Source: Streptomyces sp. NBC_00376 (GTDB taxonomy: Bacteria > Actinomycetota > Actinomycetes > Streptomycetales > Streptomycetaceae). From it: a stretch of 64,000 nt of DNA. A program made the position numbers and the translations under genes. Of the stretch, positions 25,886 to 35,151 are shown one piece after another; positions within the stretch are counted from its first letter, which is position 1; each line of letters begins with the position of its first letter. A model generated the notes under the pieces. That model made no database searches, had not been told where the DNA came from, and worked only from the letters and a program-made list of their open reading frames with translations. The stretch covers positions 5,022,001-5,086,000 of the forward strand of contig NZ_CP107960.1 of the NCBI RefSeq assembly GCF_036077095.1, read 5' to 3'.

Positions 25886-28426
25886 GTGGCGGGCGAGTCC
25901 CCCGACAAGTCGGAGCAGCAGAAGTCGTCGGGTACGGCTCGGAGCGAAAGCGATCCGCGGCTTGCCGTCTTCCGCGAACCGTCCGCCGATGACGCGGCCG
26001 CCGGTAGCGGAGAGACGGATACGGCCACGGCGGTCTTCCGTACGGACGCGGTCGCCGGGGCCGGCGAGGTCGCCAAGGAAGCCAAGGACGCCAAGTCGGA
26101 CACGGCCACGGCCGTCTTCCGCGCGATGCCGTCCGGGGACGGCGAGGGCGCCGGGGCCGGCGAGGGCGCTGAGGCCGGTGAGGTTGCTGAGGCCGGTGAC
26201 GGTTCGCGGTCGGAGAGCGCGGACGCGAATGCGGACGAGGACGCGGGCTCCGAGGGCGCTGCGGGCGCTGTGAGCGCCGAGGAGGCCGACGAGGCCGAGC
26301 AGAGCGGGAAACGCGCCGACGGTCCGGAGGAGGAGCCTGAGGCGGCTGAGGCGCCTGAGGACGCGGACGCGGCCGAAGCCGAAGCGGAGGATGCGCCGGA
26401 GAGCGTGGATGCGGCCGAGGCTGAGGTGGCTGAGGCGCCGGAGGGCCCGGATGCGGCCGAGGGCGCTGACGAGTCCGGTGACGGGTCCGGTGACGGGGAC
26501 GACGCGTCGAAGGCCGCCGAGGGCTCCGGGGAGGGCGATGCGCGGCTGCGTGCGGCCGTTGCCGCCTGGGTGTCGAAGGACGGCGACGAGGACGCGGAGA
26601 GCGCGGAGGACGGCGAAGCGAAGGCCGCGGTTTCGGAGGGCGGGGCTGCGGACGACGCGGATGCGGAGGACGTGACTTCGGACGCGGAGGACGTAACTCC
26701 CGACGCGGCGACCGCGTCGAACGCCGCCGAGGCCTCGGATGACGCCGAGGACGCGGAGGAGACGTCCGACGCGGACGACAAGGCTTCCTCCGTCGAGGAG
26801 AAGAAGGCCGACGCCGAGGGCCCCGAGGCCGAGGCCGACGGCGCCGAAGGTGAAAAGGGCGCCGACGACAAGGGCGGAATCGATCAGCCGACCGCCATCT
26901 TCAGGGCGCCCACCGCGCCCCACGTCGACCAGCCGACGACCGCGCTGAAGATCCCCCCGATCGAGCCGAAGCCCGAGTCCGCCGCCGAGCGGACCAGCAA
27001 GTTCGTGCCCCTGCGCGGGGACGACGTACGGCCGGCGCCGGCCGCGACGCCCGCGCCCCGTAAGCCGGAGACGCCTGCCGCCTCCGCCGCACCGGCTCCC
27101 GCCTCGCTGTCCACCGCCGAGCGGACCACGCAGCAGCCGATGCCGCCGAAGCCGCCGCTCGACCTGCTGGCCGAGCTGACGAACACGCCTCCGCCGCCGG
27201 AGACACCGGTCCGCACCGCAGTCCGCAGGGTCAAGATCTGGACCCCGCTGGTGCTGCTCCTGCTGATCGCCTTTGCGATCGTGCAGATGGTGCGCCCGCT
27301 CCCGGAGCCCGAGCTCCAGATGTCGGCGAAGGACACGTACACCTTCAAGGGCAGCAAGCCGACCCTGCCGTGGCCCGACGAGGGCCAGGGCTACATGGCC
27401 GCGACCGGTCTGGGCCCGGTGGATTCGTTCGGCGAGCAGAAGGCCGTGCCGATCGGCAGCGTGGCCAAGGCGATGACCGCGTACATCGTGCTCAAGGACC
27501 ACCCGCTGAAGAAGGGCGAGAAGGGTCCGTCCATCGAGATCGACGCCAAGGCGGAGTCCGACGGCAAGCTGGACGCCGAGGGCGAGTCGACCCTCAACAC
27601 CGTGACGGCCGGTGACAAGCTCACCGAGCAGGAGGCCCTCTCGGCCATAATGATCCCGTCCGCGAACAACATCGCGCGGCTGCTGGCGCGCTGGGACGCG
27701 GGGTCCGAGGAAGCGTTCGTCAAGAAGATGAACGAGACCGCCAAGTCGCTCGGCATGAAGAACACCACGTACACCGACCCGTCCGGACTCAACGCGACCA
27801 CGGTGAGCTCGGCCGAGGACCAGGTGAAGCTGGGGCAGAAGCTGGTTGAGATCCCGGCCCTGATGGAGATCACCAAGCTGCCGTCGTGGACCGACCCGTC
27901 GGGCAAGAACTGGCGGAACTACAACACCCTCGTGCCCTACAACGGTGCGCTCGGCATCAAGACCGGCTCCACCAGCAAGGCCGGCGGGAACCTGCTCTTC
28001 GCCGCCCACAAGATGGTCGGCGACACCGACCAGCTGATCGTCGGCGCCGTACTGGGCCAGCACAAGCCGGCCATCATCGACACCGTGAACGCGGTGAGCA
28101 AGGAAGTGATGCTCGCGACGCAGGACCTGCTGGAAGGCGCCAAGGTCGTGAAGAAGGGCGACGTCGTCGGCACCGTCGAGGACGGCTTCGGCAACAGTGT
28201 CCCCGTGGTCGCGACCAAGGACGTGTCGGCGGTCGGCTGGCCCGGCCTCACGGTCAGGATCGAGCTGACCGACGACGGGAAGACGATCCCGAACTCGGCG
28301 GCGGCCGGCACCCATGTGGGCACGCTCACCGTGGGTGAGGGAACCAGCCAGGTGAAGGTGGCCGTCGCGCTGCAGAGCGACCTGACCGAACCGGCCTTCG
28401 GCGACAAGCTGACCCGGATCGGCTGA
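25886..28426 (+). CDS. Membrane-anchored D-alanyl-D-alanine carboxypeptidase with acidic N-terminal extension
   Basis: About 846 residues. The C-terminal half is a peptidase S11 domain with S-V-A-K (about 525), S-A-N (about 592) and K-T-G (about 691), trimming D-Ala from peptidoglycan pentapeptide. One membrane helix (about 449-469, 'TPLVLLLLIAFAIVQMV') makes it a type II anchor. The about 450-residue cytoplasmic part is extremely Glu/Asp/Ala-rich and has repeated short motifs: 'LAVFREP', 'TATAVFRTD', 'TATAVFRAM', 'QPTAIFRAP', 'QPTTALKIP'. These threonine-containing repeats could be kinase targets or partner-docking sites (inference). GTG at 25886 follows GGAGGAGG. A T-tailed terminator follows. 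Confidence 0.93.
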   Translation: MAGESPDKSEQQKSSGTARSESDPRLAVFREPSADDAAAGSGETDTATAVFRTDAVAGAGEVAKEAKDAKSDTATAVFRAMPSGDGEGAGAGEGAEAGEVAEAGDGSRSESADANADEDAGSEGAAGAVSAEEADEAEQSGKRADGPEEEPEAAEAPEDADAAEAEAEDAPESVDAAEAEVAEAPEGPDAAEGADESGDGSGDGDDASKAAEGSGEGDARLRAAVAAWVSKDGDEDAESAEDGEAKAAVSEGGAADDADAEDVTSDAEDVTPDAATASNAAEASDDAEDAEETSDADDKASSVEEKKADAEGPEAEADGAEGEKGADDKGGIDQPTAIFRAPTAPHVDQPTTALKIPPIEPKPESAAERTSKFVPLRGDDVRPAPAATPAPRKPETPAASAAPAPASLSTAERTTQQPMPPKPPLDLLAELTNTPPPPETPVRTAVRRVKIWTPLVLLLLIAFAIVQMVRPLPEPELQMSAKDTYTFKGSKPTLPWPDEGQGYMAATGLGPVDSFGEQKAVPIGSVAKAMTAYIVLKDHPLKKGEKGPSIEIDAKAESDGKLDAEGESTLNTVTAGDKLTEQEALSAIMIPSANNIARLLARWDAGSEEAFVKKMNETAKSLGMKNTTYTDPSGLNATTVSSAEDQVKLGQKLVEIPALMEITKLPSWTDPSGKNWRNYNTLVPYNGALGIKTGSTSKAGGNLLFAAHKMVGDTDQLIVGAVLGQHKPAIIDTVNAVSKEVMLATQDLLEGAKVVKKGDVVGTVEDGFGNSVPVVATKDVSAVGWPGLTVRIELTDDGKTIPNSAAAGTHVGTLTVGEGTSQVKVAVALQSDLTEPAFGDKLTRIG

Positions 28427-28473
28427 CCGGCCGACGGGGAACGGCCCGGAGGCCATAACGGCCGATGACGGAA

Positions 28474-28502
28474 GGGGGCGCCGATCCCCGGCGCCCCCTT
28501 TT
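28474..28502 (+). terminator. Classical rho-independent terminator after the carboxypeptidase gene
   Basis: 10-bp arms GGGGGCGCCG (28474-28483) and CGGCGCCCCC (28489-28498), loop ATCCC, then TTTT. It is one of few hairpins in the window with a T-run. Confidence 0.88.
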
Positions 28503-28619
28503 GTACTGCGTACGTGTTAGCGTCCCGAGGCAACTCGATGACGCTGGGACGGCGTCCTCGTGAGTGCACGGGGCACGGGGTACGAGGCAGGCGGATTCGG
28601 GGAGACGGGGAGAGCCGTA

Positions 28620-30512
28620 GTGACCACCGCGGAGCCGAGACCCGGCCATGGGGCGGCCGACAGCACAGGCACGAGGGGCAGCGACAACAGGGGCGGGAGC
28701 ACGCGGACGACGGCCGCGCCCGCCCGGGAGAACACGGAAGCCGCGGGCGCCTCCCGGCCACCGCGCACCGACCCGTCACGCACCGACCCGTCGCGCAGGG
28801 CCCGCACCCAGCGGCTGCTGCGGCATCCGGTGACGATCACGACGGCCGTCGCCGCCGTCACCCACGTGCTCTGGTTCTTCTTCTTCGCGAACAGCGGCGG
28901 CGACATCGCGGCCCAGGACGCCTGGGCCGAGTTCGTCGGCCGGCACCCCGGGACCGCGTACAACCTGGCCTGGTACGGGGGCATGCACCCCGTCTCGTAC
29001 AGCGTCGTCTCGCCGTATCTGATGTCGGTGCTCGGCGTCCGTACGACGATGATGGTCGTCGGGACCGTGTCGGCGGCGCTGACCGCGCTGATCCTGGTCC
29101 GGGTCCGGGCCGTCCGCAACCCGCTGGCCTGCTCGCTCGCCGGGGCGTTCGCGTATCTGTGCAACGCGCTGTCGGGTCGGGTGACGTTCGGGCTCGGCAT
29201 GATGTTCGCGGTGGGTGCGACGGCCGCGGTGTTCTGCTGGCCGTACCGCTGGCGGTACAAGAGGTGGGCGAAGGCGGCCGTCGCCGCGCCGCTCGCCGCG
29301 CTCGCGACGGCGAGCAGCCCCGTGGCCGGGCTGTTCCTCGGCGTGGTCGCCGCCGCGCTGTTCCTGAACAAGCGGCGCCCCGGCGCGTACGCGCTGGGCC
29401 TGGCCCCGGTCGCGGTGGTGGCGCTGTCCGCGTGGCTGTTCCCGTTCTCCGGTACGCAGCCGATGTCGATCGCCACGCTCTCGCTGCCGTTCCTCTTCTC
29501 GGTCCTCGTCTTCGTCCTCGTACCGCGCGACTGGAAGACGGTCCGCACCGCGGCCGCCGTGTACGGCGTCGGGACGCTGCTGACCTATGTGATCGACTCG
29601 CAGATCGGCTCGAACATCACGCGGATGGCGATGCTGTTCGCCGGAGTGGTGCTCCTGGCCGCGCTGCCGTACACCACGCCGCGCTCCCGGCGCTGGTACG
29701 CGCTGGTCGTCGCGTTCGTCGGGCTGAACTTCTGGATCGGCTTCAAGGGCGTCGACGACATCGTCCGCACCGCCCCCACCGCCTCCTGGGCGCGCGAGCT
29801 GGCGCCGCTGGTCAACGAACTCCAGGAGGTCGGCGCCGAGCGGGGCAGGGTCGAGGTCGTGCCCGCGAGCAGCCACCGGGAGGCGTCCGCGCTCGCGCCG
29901 TACGTCAACCTGGCCCGGGGCTGGAACCGGCAGGCGGACATGAAGCGCAACCCGCTCTTCTACGACGACACCCTGGACAGCGCCAACTACCGCCAGTGGC
30001 TCGACCGCTGGGCGGTGCACTACGTGGTGCTGCCCAAGGGGAGGCCGGACGCCACCGGCGCGGTGCAGGAGGCGCAGCTGGTCGACAAGGGGCTGCCGTA
30101 TCTGAAGCCGGTGTGGTCCGACACCAACTGGCGGCTCTTCGAGGTGGACAGCCCGGTGCCGCTCGCCGATCCGCCGGCCACGGTGGACGAGGCCGGCGCG
30201 GACGAGCTGACCATCCATGTGAAGACACCGGGCCGGATCCTGATCCGCATTCCGTACTCGCCCTGGCTCGCCGTGGTCGACAGCGAGGGCCGGAGCGTGG
30301 AGCGGCCGCAGGAGACCGAGGAGTCCAAGCAGCGCACGGACGAGAGCACGCCGCGGACCTTCGTCAACACCAACGGCTGTCTGTTCAAGGCCGAGGAGGA
30401 CGCGGACGGCGACGAGTGGACGGAGTTGCTCGCACCGCGGCCGGGTGTGTACCGACTGGCCGCCCCCTACCAGCTGACGCCCGGCACGCCGTGCCCGGAG
30501 GAACTGCGCTGA
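28620..30512 (+). CDS. Large integral membrane protein with extracytoplasmic C-terminal domain
   Basis: About 630 residues. After a Pro/Arg/Thr-rich start, about ten hydrophobic segments occupy residues 75-395 ('TITTAVAAVTHVLWFFFF', 'MMVVGTVSAALTALIL', 'VVALSAWLFPFSG' and others). A soluble domain of about 230 residues follows ('ALAPYVNLARGWNRQAD', 'WAVHYVVLPKG'). The layout recalls GT-C glycosyltransferases or related polymer-handling proteins, but I see no defining catalytic motif. GTG at 28620, behind GGGGAGAG, is preferred over 28560, which has no ribosome site. Confidence 0.72.
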   Translation: MTTAEPRPGHGAADSTGTRGSDNRGGSTRTTAAPARENTEAAGASRPPRTDPSRTDPSRRARTQRLLRHPVTITTAVAAVTHVLWFFFFANSGGDIAAQDAWAEFVGRHPGTAYNLAWYGGMHPVSYSVVSPYLMSVLGVRTTMMVVGTVSAALTALILVRVRAVRNPLACSLAGAFAYLCNALSGRVTFGLGMMFAVGATAAVFCWPYRWRYKRWAKAAVAAPLAALATASSPVAGLFLGVVAAALFLNKRRPGAYALGLAPVAVVALSAWLFPFSGTQPMSIATLSLPFLFSVLVFVLVPRDWKTVRTAAAVYGVGTLLTYVIDSQIGSNITRMAMLFAGVVLLAALPYTTPRSRRWYALVVAFVGLNFWIGFKGVDDIVRTAPTASWARELAPLVNELQEVGAERGRVEVVPASSHREASALAPYVNLARGWNRQADMKRNPLFYDDTLDSANYRQWLDRWAVHYVVLPKGRPDATGAVQEAQLVDKGLPYLKPVWSDTNWRLFEVDSPVPLADPPATVDEAGADELTIHVKTPGRILIRIPYSPWLAVVDSEGRSVERPQETEESKQRTDESTPRTFVNTNGCLFKAEEDADGDEWTELLAPRPGVYRLAAPYQLTPGTPCPEELR

Positions 30513-30557
30513 AACAGTTCGGCGGGTACCGAAGGGTCACCGATCTAGCGTCGAGCC

Positions 30558-31130
30558 ATGACGGACACGAACCACGTACTCGCCGCTTCCGGCGGCCCCA
30601 GCACTCCCACCACCGCCCCCACCCCTGACGAGACTCCGGCGACGGACGACCGTGACCCCGCGCAGGTCCTGACGGCCATGGTCGGCCACGTCCTGGCCCT
30701 CGCCGCGACCTGGACCGACTGGGACGGCCGCCCCGTCCCCGCGGGCGACCGGCTCTACACCCCGCACAAGGCGATCCGCCGCGTCGCCGACCACATGGTC
30801 GACCACCTCGCCGAGATGGAGGCCCGGCTCGCCGGCGAGGAGACGCAGCCCGACCACTGGCACGCCTCGGCGACCACCACCGCGGCCGACCTCGCACCCT
30901 TCACCCGAGCCGACCTCGACGAGGCACACAGCCGGCTCACCCGCCTGGCCAGGATCTGGGCAACCCGCCTGGACGCCCTGACGCCCGACGAGCTCGACCG
31001 GTCGCCCGGCACGGGGTGGACCTTCCGCCAGCTCGCTTTCCACGTGGCCGAGTCGGTCTACTACGCGGACTCCGTGGGCGACCAGCGTGTGCGGTCAGGC
31101 GCCCCGTGCGGCCGCCCAGTCGGCCGGTGA
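30558..31130 (+). CDS. DinB/YfiT-like putative metal-dependent protein
   Basis: 190 residues. A four-helix DinB-type domain is suggested by 'IRRVADHMVDHLAEMEARL' and 'WTFRQLAFHVAESVYYADSVG' (split by the turn), the histidines being in the expected metal-ligand positions. The N-terminal 40 residues are Thr/Pro-rich and disordered. Members act as thiol (mycothiol)-dependent transferases or isomerases; the substrate is unknown. It starts 45 bp after the membrane protein gene but shows no functional link. Confidence 0.7.
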   Translation: MTDTNHVLAASGGPSTPTTAPTPDETPATDDRDPAQVLTAMVGHVLALAATWTDWDGRPVPAGDRLYTPHKAIRRVADHMVDHLAEMEARLAGEETQPDHWHASATTTAADLAPFTRADLDEAHSRLTRLARIWATRLDALTPDELDRSPGTGWTFRQLAFHVAESVYYADSVGDQRVRSGAPCGRPVGR

Positions 31131-31284
31131 CGCGGCATAGCCCATGGCGACGACCGGATGGGCGCGCCGGATCGAGGAGACGGAGCAGCCGCTCCACGTG
31201 CGGGCGCGAGAGGCCCTGGGACGGCTGCCGGAGTGTGTCCCGCCGGACTGGGCCGGGAGATGGCCAAACACTCTCTCGGTCCGG

Positions 31285-31887
31285 TCAGGCGTCCCAGGCG
31301 CGAGGGCGGTCCAGCTCTTCCCATTCGGGACGGAGCAGTGAGAACACGGCGAGGTCGTGGCGGCGGCCGCGATGAAGACAGGCGGCGCGGCTGATGCCTT
31401 CGTGCACGAAGCCGGATTTGGCGAGGACGGCGAGGGCCGGGGCGTTGTCGGTGTGAGCCTCCGCCGTGAGGCGGTACATCGGGAGTTCGCCGAACGCCAG
31501 GTCCACCAGGGCGTCGAGGGCGTCGGTGCCGTGGCCGTGCCCGCGGTACTGAGCAGCCAGCATCAGCTCGACCTGTGCTGTGCCGTTGACGATGTTCTGG
31601 CCGCTCAGCGCGATATGGCCGACAGGGGTGCCGTCAGGGAGCAGGACGAGGAAGTCGTCGCGATCGTCATCGTCACTGTCGCGCTCGATGCGCTCGCGCA
31701 TCGCGGTGAGGGAGCGCGGCCAGACGCCGATCTCGTGGGCGATTACCGGGTCGGACCGCCAACCGTGCAAGAGCTCGGCGTCGTCCATGTCGACTGCCGC
31801 GAGACCGACGGACTTGGCACGCCAGGAAAGTTCCCTTTCAGCCTCTGAGCCATGCTCGTTGCCCGCGATCCCGGTGTCTTCGGTCAT
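31285..31887 (-). CDS. GNAT acetyltransferase (RimJ/RimL-like)
   Basis: 200 residues. GNAT fold with 'AAQYRGHGHGTDALDALVDLAF' (acetyl-CoA loop, split by the turn), 'NAPALAVLAKSGFVHEG' and a C-terminal 'HDLAVFSLLRPEW'. RimJ/L-type enzymes acetylate protein N-termini or small molecules. The N-terminal 30 residues are variable and charged. Convergent with the DinB-like gene. Confidence 0.85.
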   Translation of the reverse strand: MTEDTGIAGNEHGSEAERELSWRAKSVGLAAVDMDDAELLHGWRSDPVIAHEIGVWPRSLTAMRERIERDSDDDDRDDFLVLLPDGTPVGHIALSGQNIVNGTAQVELMLAAQYRGHGHGTDALDALVDLAFGELPMYRLTAEAHTDNAPALAVLAKSGFVHEGISRAACLHRGRRHDLAVFSLLRPEWEELDRPRAWDA

Positions 31888-31983
31888 GGGCGGATGCTAT
31901 GGGTGCTTTCAAGCCGGGACCACCGGATTTCCCTGCTCAGCGACCCGGCGCCGCTGTTTCAGGAGCGCGGCCTCGGCACACGA

Positions 31984-32014
31984 GCTCGCCCTGGCAGATC
32001 CCGCCAGGGCGAGC
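31984..32014 (-). terminator. 12-bp hairpin after the chaplin-domain gene
   Basis: GCTCGCCCTGGC (31984-31995) and GCCAGGGCGAGC (32003-32014) are exact complements around AGATCCC, 46 bp beyond the stop at 32060. Confidence 0.7.
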
Positions 32015-32059
32015 AGGGACACATCCGGTCAGCCGACCCACTCGTCAAAGAGAAACGCT

Positions 32060-33400
32060 CTACTCGTTGACGCAGACGTTGCCCGTCGCCGGGTTGAGCG
32101 CTCCGGTGACGTTCACGGAGTTGCCGCAGGCATTGACCGGGATTTCCACGGGGGCCTGCACGAGATTGCCGGAGAGCAGACCGGGCGAGCCCGTCGCGGT
32201 GCCCACCGCTGCCGCCTTCCTGTTGACGGTCAGGGGCGCGGGGGCCGGGAGGTCCAGGCCGACTGCGGTGATCGCTTCGGGGCGGTTGACGTAGGTGCCC
32301 GGCCTGGCGGCGGTGACGTTCACCGTGACGGTGCAGGACTTCTCGCCGGCGGCCAGGTCACCGCCGTTCAGAGCGATGTGCGTGCCCCTTGCCGTCGCGG
32401 ACACCGTGCCGTTGCCGCAGGTCGTCGACGCGTTCGGGTGCGAAGCCACCCTCACCCCGGCGGGCAGACGGTCGGTGAAGCCGAAGTCGTCCTTCGCCGC
32501 CAGTTCACTGGTGTTGGTCACCGTCATGGTCAGTGTCGAGGTGCCACGCCGATCGATCGTGGCAGGACTGAACGCCTTGTCCAGCTGCGGAGTCGCATCC
32601 AGGATCCGGATGTTGTCGAATGCGTGGTCATTACCGAACCATTCGCCCTGCCCGTTGAGCATCTTGATGCCCAACTGGCTTTCGTTGAACAGAACGGCTC
32701 TGTTGCCGGCGAATGTCCCGGCCTTCAGCCCGCTTCCTTCGGGATAGGACTTCGAGTTGGGATCGGTGCAGGGATTGATGGGGGTGGTGAAGGTGGGGAT
32801 GTCCGACCCGTTGCCGGTCAGATAGAACTTCAGCTGCGGATTCGCTTGGTCGCAATTCACGGCGGCTGCGTCCACCGCGAAGGTGATGTACCGGTTCGGC
32901 TTCGCGATCGGGATCGGCTGCTCGGTCCGGAACTCCACCCGGTCGGCTCCGGGCGCCACCCAGTTGGTGTAGGCCGCGACCACGTGGTTGCTCGGCGGAT
33001 TCGTTCCGCCCACCTGTCCCAGCGCATTGGCCATGTCCTTCAGAACTGCAGGACAGTCGGACGGAACAGCGCCGGTCTGATTGAGGATGATGCCGTTGCA
33101 CTGCCCGTGGTCGAGCCATGAGGGGTCGGCGGTGTACGTCTCGTCGAGCGGTGGAGCGCCGACGTAGTCCTCCAGGAAGACCGGAGTCCCGCCCGCGTTC
33201 TCGAAGCCTTCGGCGAACACCGCGACCGGGGCCTGCGGGACCCCCGGAGCGCCGGGTGCCTGGCGGGCGTTGCCGCCCAGCGGCAGGGCCAGCGCCTGGG
33301 CCTGAGTGGCCAGCGGGGCACCCGCGATCGCAAGTGCTACCAGGGAAATCGATGCGGTGCGCGTGCGCCGGGAAAGCTTAATTGCGGAAATCTCCACCAT
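32060..33400 (-). CDS. Secreted chaplin-domain fusion protein (DUF11-like repeat + C-terminal chaplin)
   Basis: About 446 residues. Signal peptide 1-36 ('SLVALAIAGAPLATQAQA'). A large N-terminal domain (about 60-272; 'FAEGFENAGGTPVFLEDYVG') is followed by a DUF11/DUF7933-like beta-sandwich (about 273-377; 'LDKAFSPATIDRRGTSTL', 'LTMTVTNTSELAAKDDFGF'). The last 43 residues (about 404-446) are a complete chaplin domain: 'GSPGLLSGNLVQAPVEIPVN', 'ACGNSVNV', 'GALNPATGNVCVN', with both conserved cysteines. Chaplins are small amyloid-forming hydrophobins coating aerial hyphae and spores; here one is fused to a large exported protein, which implies display on the chaplin layer (inference). There is no sortase signal. 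GGAAAAGAG precedes the ATG. Confidence 0.88.
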   Translation of the reverse strand: MVEISAIKLSRRTRTASISLVALAIAGAPLATQAQALALPLGGNARQAPGAPGVPQAPVAVFAEGFENAGGTPVFLEDYVGAPPLDETYTADPSWLDHGQCNGIILNQTGAVPSDCPAVLKDMANALGQVGGTNPPSNHVVAAYTNWVAPGADRVEFRTEQPIPIAKPNRYITFAVDAAAVNCDQANPQLKFYLTGNGSDIPTFTTPINPCTDPNSKSYPEGSGLKAGTFAGNRAVLFNESQLGIKMLNGQGEWFGNDHAFDNIRILDATPQLDKAFSPATIDRRGTSTLTMTVTNTSELAAKDDFGFTDRLPAGVRVASHPNASTTCGNGTVSATARGTHIALNGGDLAAGEKSCTVTVNVTAARPGTYVNRPEAITAVGLDLPAPAPLTVNRKAAAVGTATGSPGLLSGNLVQAPVEIPVNACGNSVNVTGALNPATGNVCVNE

Positions 33401-33761
33401 CTCTTTTCCGATTACCGCGGCGTACAAGCAGCAGCGGACATGGGCAGAAATTGCGCAGCCCAGACCATTGGCTATGCACTCCGATGGGCAGGTCGCCCCA
33501 ATTTCAGCACGCGCCCTCGGTGGGAGACGGTGAGCGATCGAGGTGGCCGCAGCTTTCACCGCGTTGGCCGAACTGGAAACGGGCGCTGTGGGCTTGTATT
33601 GAATCGAGCCGCCGGAAAGGGCCTGGCCGGTCCCGGGCCGAGCATGATCGGGGGGCCGCGCCCCGTTCGGCAAGGCGGGCGGGCTCCGGACCTGCCCGCG
33701 AGGAGCGCCGTACGACCGACGCCAAAGGCCCCGGACCATGATCGGTCCGGGGCCTTCTGCC
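33401..33761. other. Intergenic region between chaplin-domain gene and tRNA-Arg
   Basis: It holds the promoter region of the chaplin-domain gene (an AT-richer stretch at 33380-33440) and the tRNA terminator (33725-33756). A weak Pro/Arg-rich open frame continuing upstream of the chaplin gene start is not convincing as coding. Nothing else is evident. Confidence 0.4.
33725..33756 (-). terminator. Terminator of tRNA-Arg
   Basis: 13-bp arms AAGGCCCCGGACC (33725-33737) and GGTCCGGGGCCTT (33744-33756) around ATGATC, 5 bp past the tRNA 3' end on the minus strand, followed by TT. Confidence 0.85.
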
Positions 33762-33837
33762 TGGTGCCCCCGGCAGGATTCGAACCTGCGACACCCGCTT
33801 TAGGAGAGCGGTGCTCTATCCCCTGAGCTACGAAGGC
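33762..33837 (-). tRNA. tRNA-Arg (anticodon CCT)
   Basis: 76 nt including encoded CCA. Minus strand starts GCCTTCG and ends CGGGGGC-A-CCA (acceptor stem with two G-U pairs). The D arm is AGCTCAGGGGATAGAGC, the anticodon loop is CTCCTAA with CCT at positions 34-36, and the T arm is GCAGGTTCGAATCCTGC. It decodes AGG. Accessory DNA begins just upstream of its 5' end. Confidence 0.95.
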
Positions 33838-34071
33838 GGGGATCTGTAGGAAAACGTGTCCAAAACCCGGCCCGGGTGGGCGAGGGGCTTCAGGTCGGTT
33901 TGCCGACAGGGTTGCGGTGGCCTGGCCCGTGAAGGCTGGGCCACCGCCGACAGTGTAGCGGGTGGGGTGAGGTCGGTACCTCGGGTCCATGACCGCGCGC
34001 GCCTGTGGCGGGCGAGCTGGGGTGCTGCCAGTGGGCGAGGTGCAGAGGGTTGGGGCCGGGGATCTGCGGTT

Positions 34072-35126
34072 TCAGGCGCCGAGGGGCAGGTCGTTTCTGG
34101 CGCGGGTGATGGAGTTGTTCAGCCAGGCGTAGCCGATGTAGATGAGGAGAGCTGCTTTGGCTCCGTACGCGGGGACCCTTTCGAGGGGATAGCTCTGGTC
34201 GAATCGGGAGTGCGCCGATTCGCTGTCCTGGCGGAATCCCTTGAGGCGGCGGCCGGCGGGTGTGTCGGGCGGAACCTGCCGGAGGTGTTCGGTGCGGTTG
34301 AAGCGCTTCTTTCGTGTGGTGGGGTCAACCTGGCGGTCGTCCTCGGTCTCGTCGACCCGAATCCGTACTTTGTGCTGTTTGGTGCTGCAGGGGATGGTGA
34401 TGTGGTGGTAGAAGCGGGTCCGCTTGCCCTTTCGGTATTCGAGTTCCTCGACGGGGAGCGGGGTGTAGTGGGTCTGTCCGTCGACGGTGATGCGGCGTTC
34501 GCAGACCCGGGCCTCGGTGACGTATAGGTTGTGGGTGCAGGGCCCGTCCTGGTAGCGCTCCAGGGATTGGGGCGGGAGCCCCGAGTACTGGGGGGTGAAG
34601 ACGAGGAGGCCTTCGGCGATAAGCGGGGCCCGGTGGACACCTCGGAGGGCCTTGTCGTAGGTGACGGCCCGCAGACCGGGAGCGTGCTTGAGCAGATGCT
34701 TGATCATCTCGACGAAGGCGTGGCCCTCGGCCCCACGTTCCGGGTCTTCTTCCTCTGACTTGTGACGGATGGACTCCAGAGCCAGGATCACGCGGCTATG
34801 CGGCGTGTTCGCGAGGCGGACGGCGATGGAGAGCAGTTTGTTGCCGTAGACCAGCTTGTCGCCGCCTTCGGTGGTGAGCCCCGCGTCCGGGTCGACACGG
34901 TGCCTGCGGATCTCTCCGGTCTTCTCGTCAACGGTTTCGTGTTCGGTATGGGAGGAGGGAGGCTCCGCGACGGTGGCATCGCCGTGCACTACGTGGTGGC
35001 GCTCGGGGTGGATGCGGCTCACCCGCGTGGCTGGCTCTTGCATCATTCCGTGGTCGAGGGCCTGCTGGATCCACAGATCGCGGCTGACGTCTCGTACATG
35101 TTCCCAGGCGGGCTTGAGAGGGTCTG
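34072..35126 (-). pseudogene. Transposase-like gene, 5' end cut off by the IS3 element
   Basis: At least 324 residues from an internal ATG at 35046, with coding-like sequence continuing upstream ('LKPAWEHVRDVSRDLWIQQA') until the IS3-family end near 35130. It has the style of a DDE transposase: 'ALRAVTYDKALRG'-like strand, 'EGLLVFTPQYSGLP', 'KQHKVRIRVDETE', 'SAHSRFDQSYPLERVP' and a helical C-terminus 'YIGYAWLNNSITRARNDL'. The N-terminus is missing and is not found on the far side of the IS. I cannot assign the IS family with certainty. Confidence 0.6.
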
Positions 35127-35151
35127 ATGCAGGGTTGGGTGACAGGTTTGG

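Noticed and set aside
25796..28456. An 886-codon antisense frame under the carboxypeptidase gene, and a Ser/Ala-rich one at 25816-26871
   Set aside because: Low-complexity mirror of the acidic Glu/Asp/Ala coding region; no domain and no ribosome site.
31144..31341. A 65-codon plus-strand ORF between the DinB-like and GNAT genes
   Set aside because: No ribosome site, no family, and its 3' half overlaps the GNAT gene.
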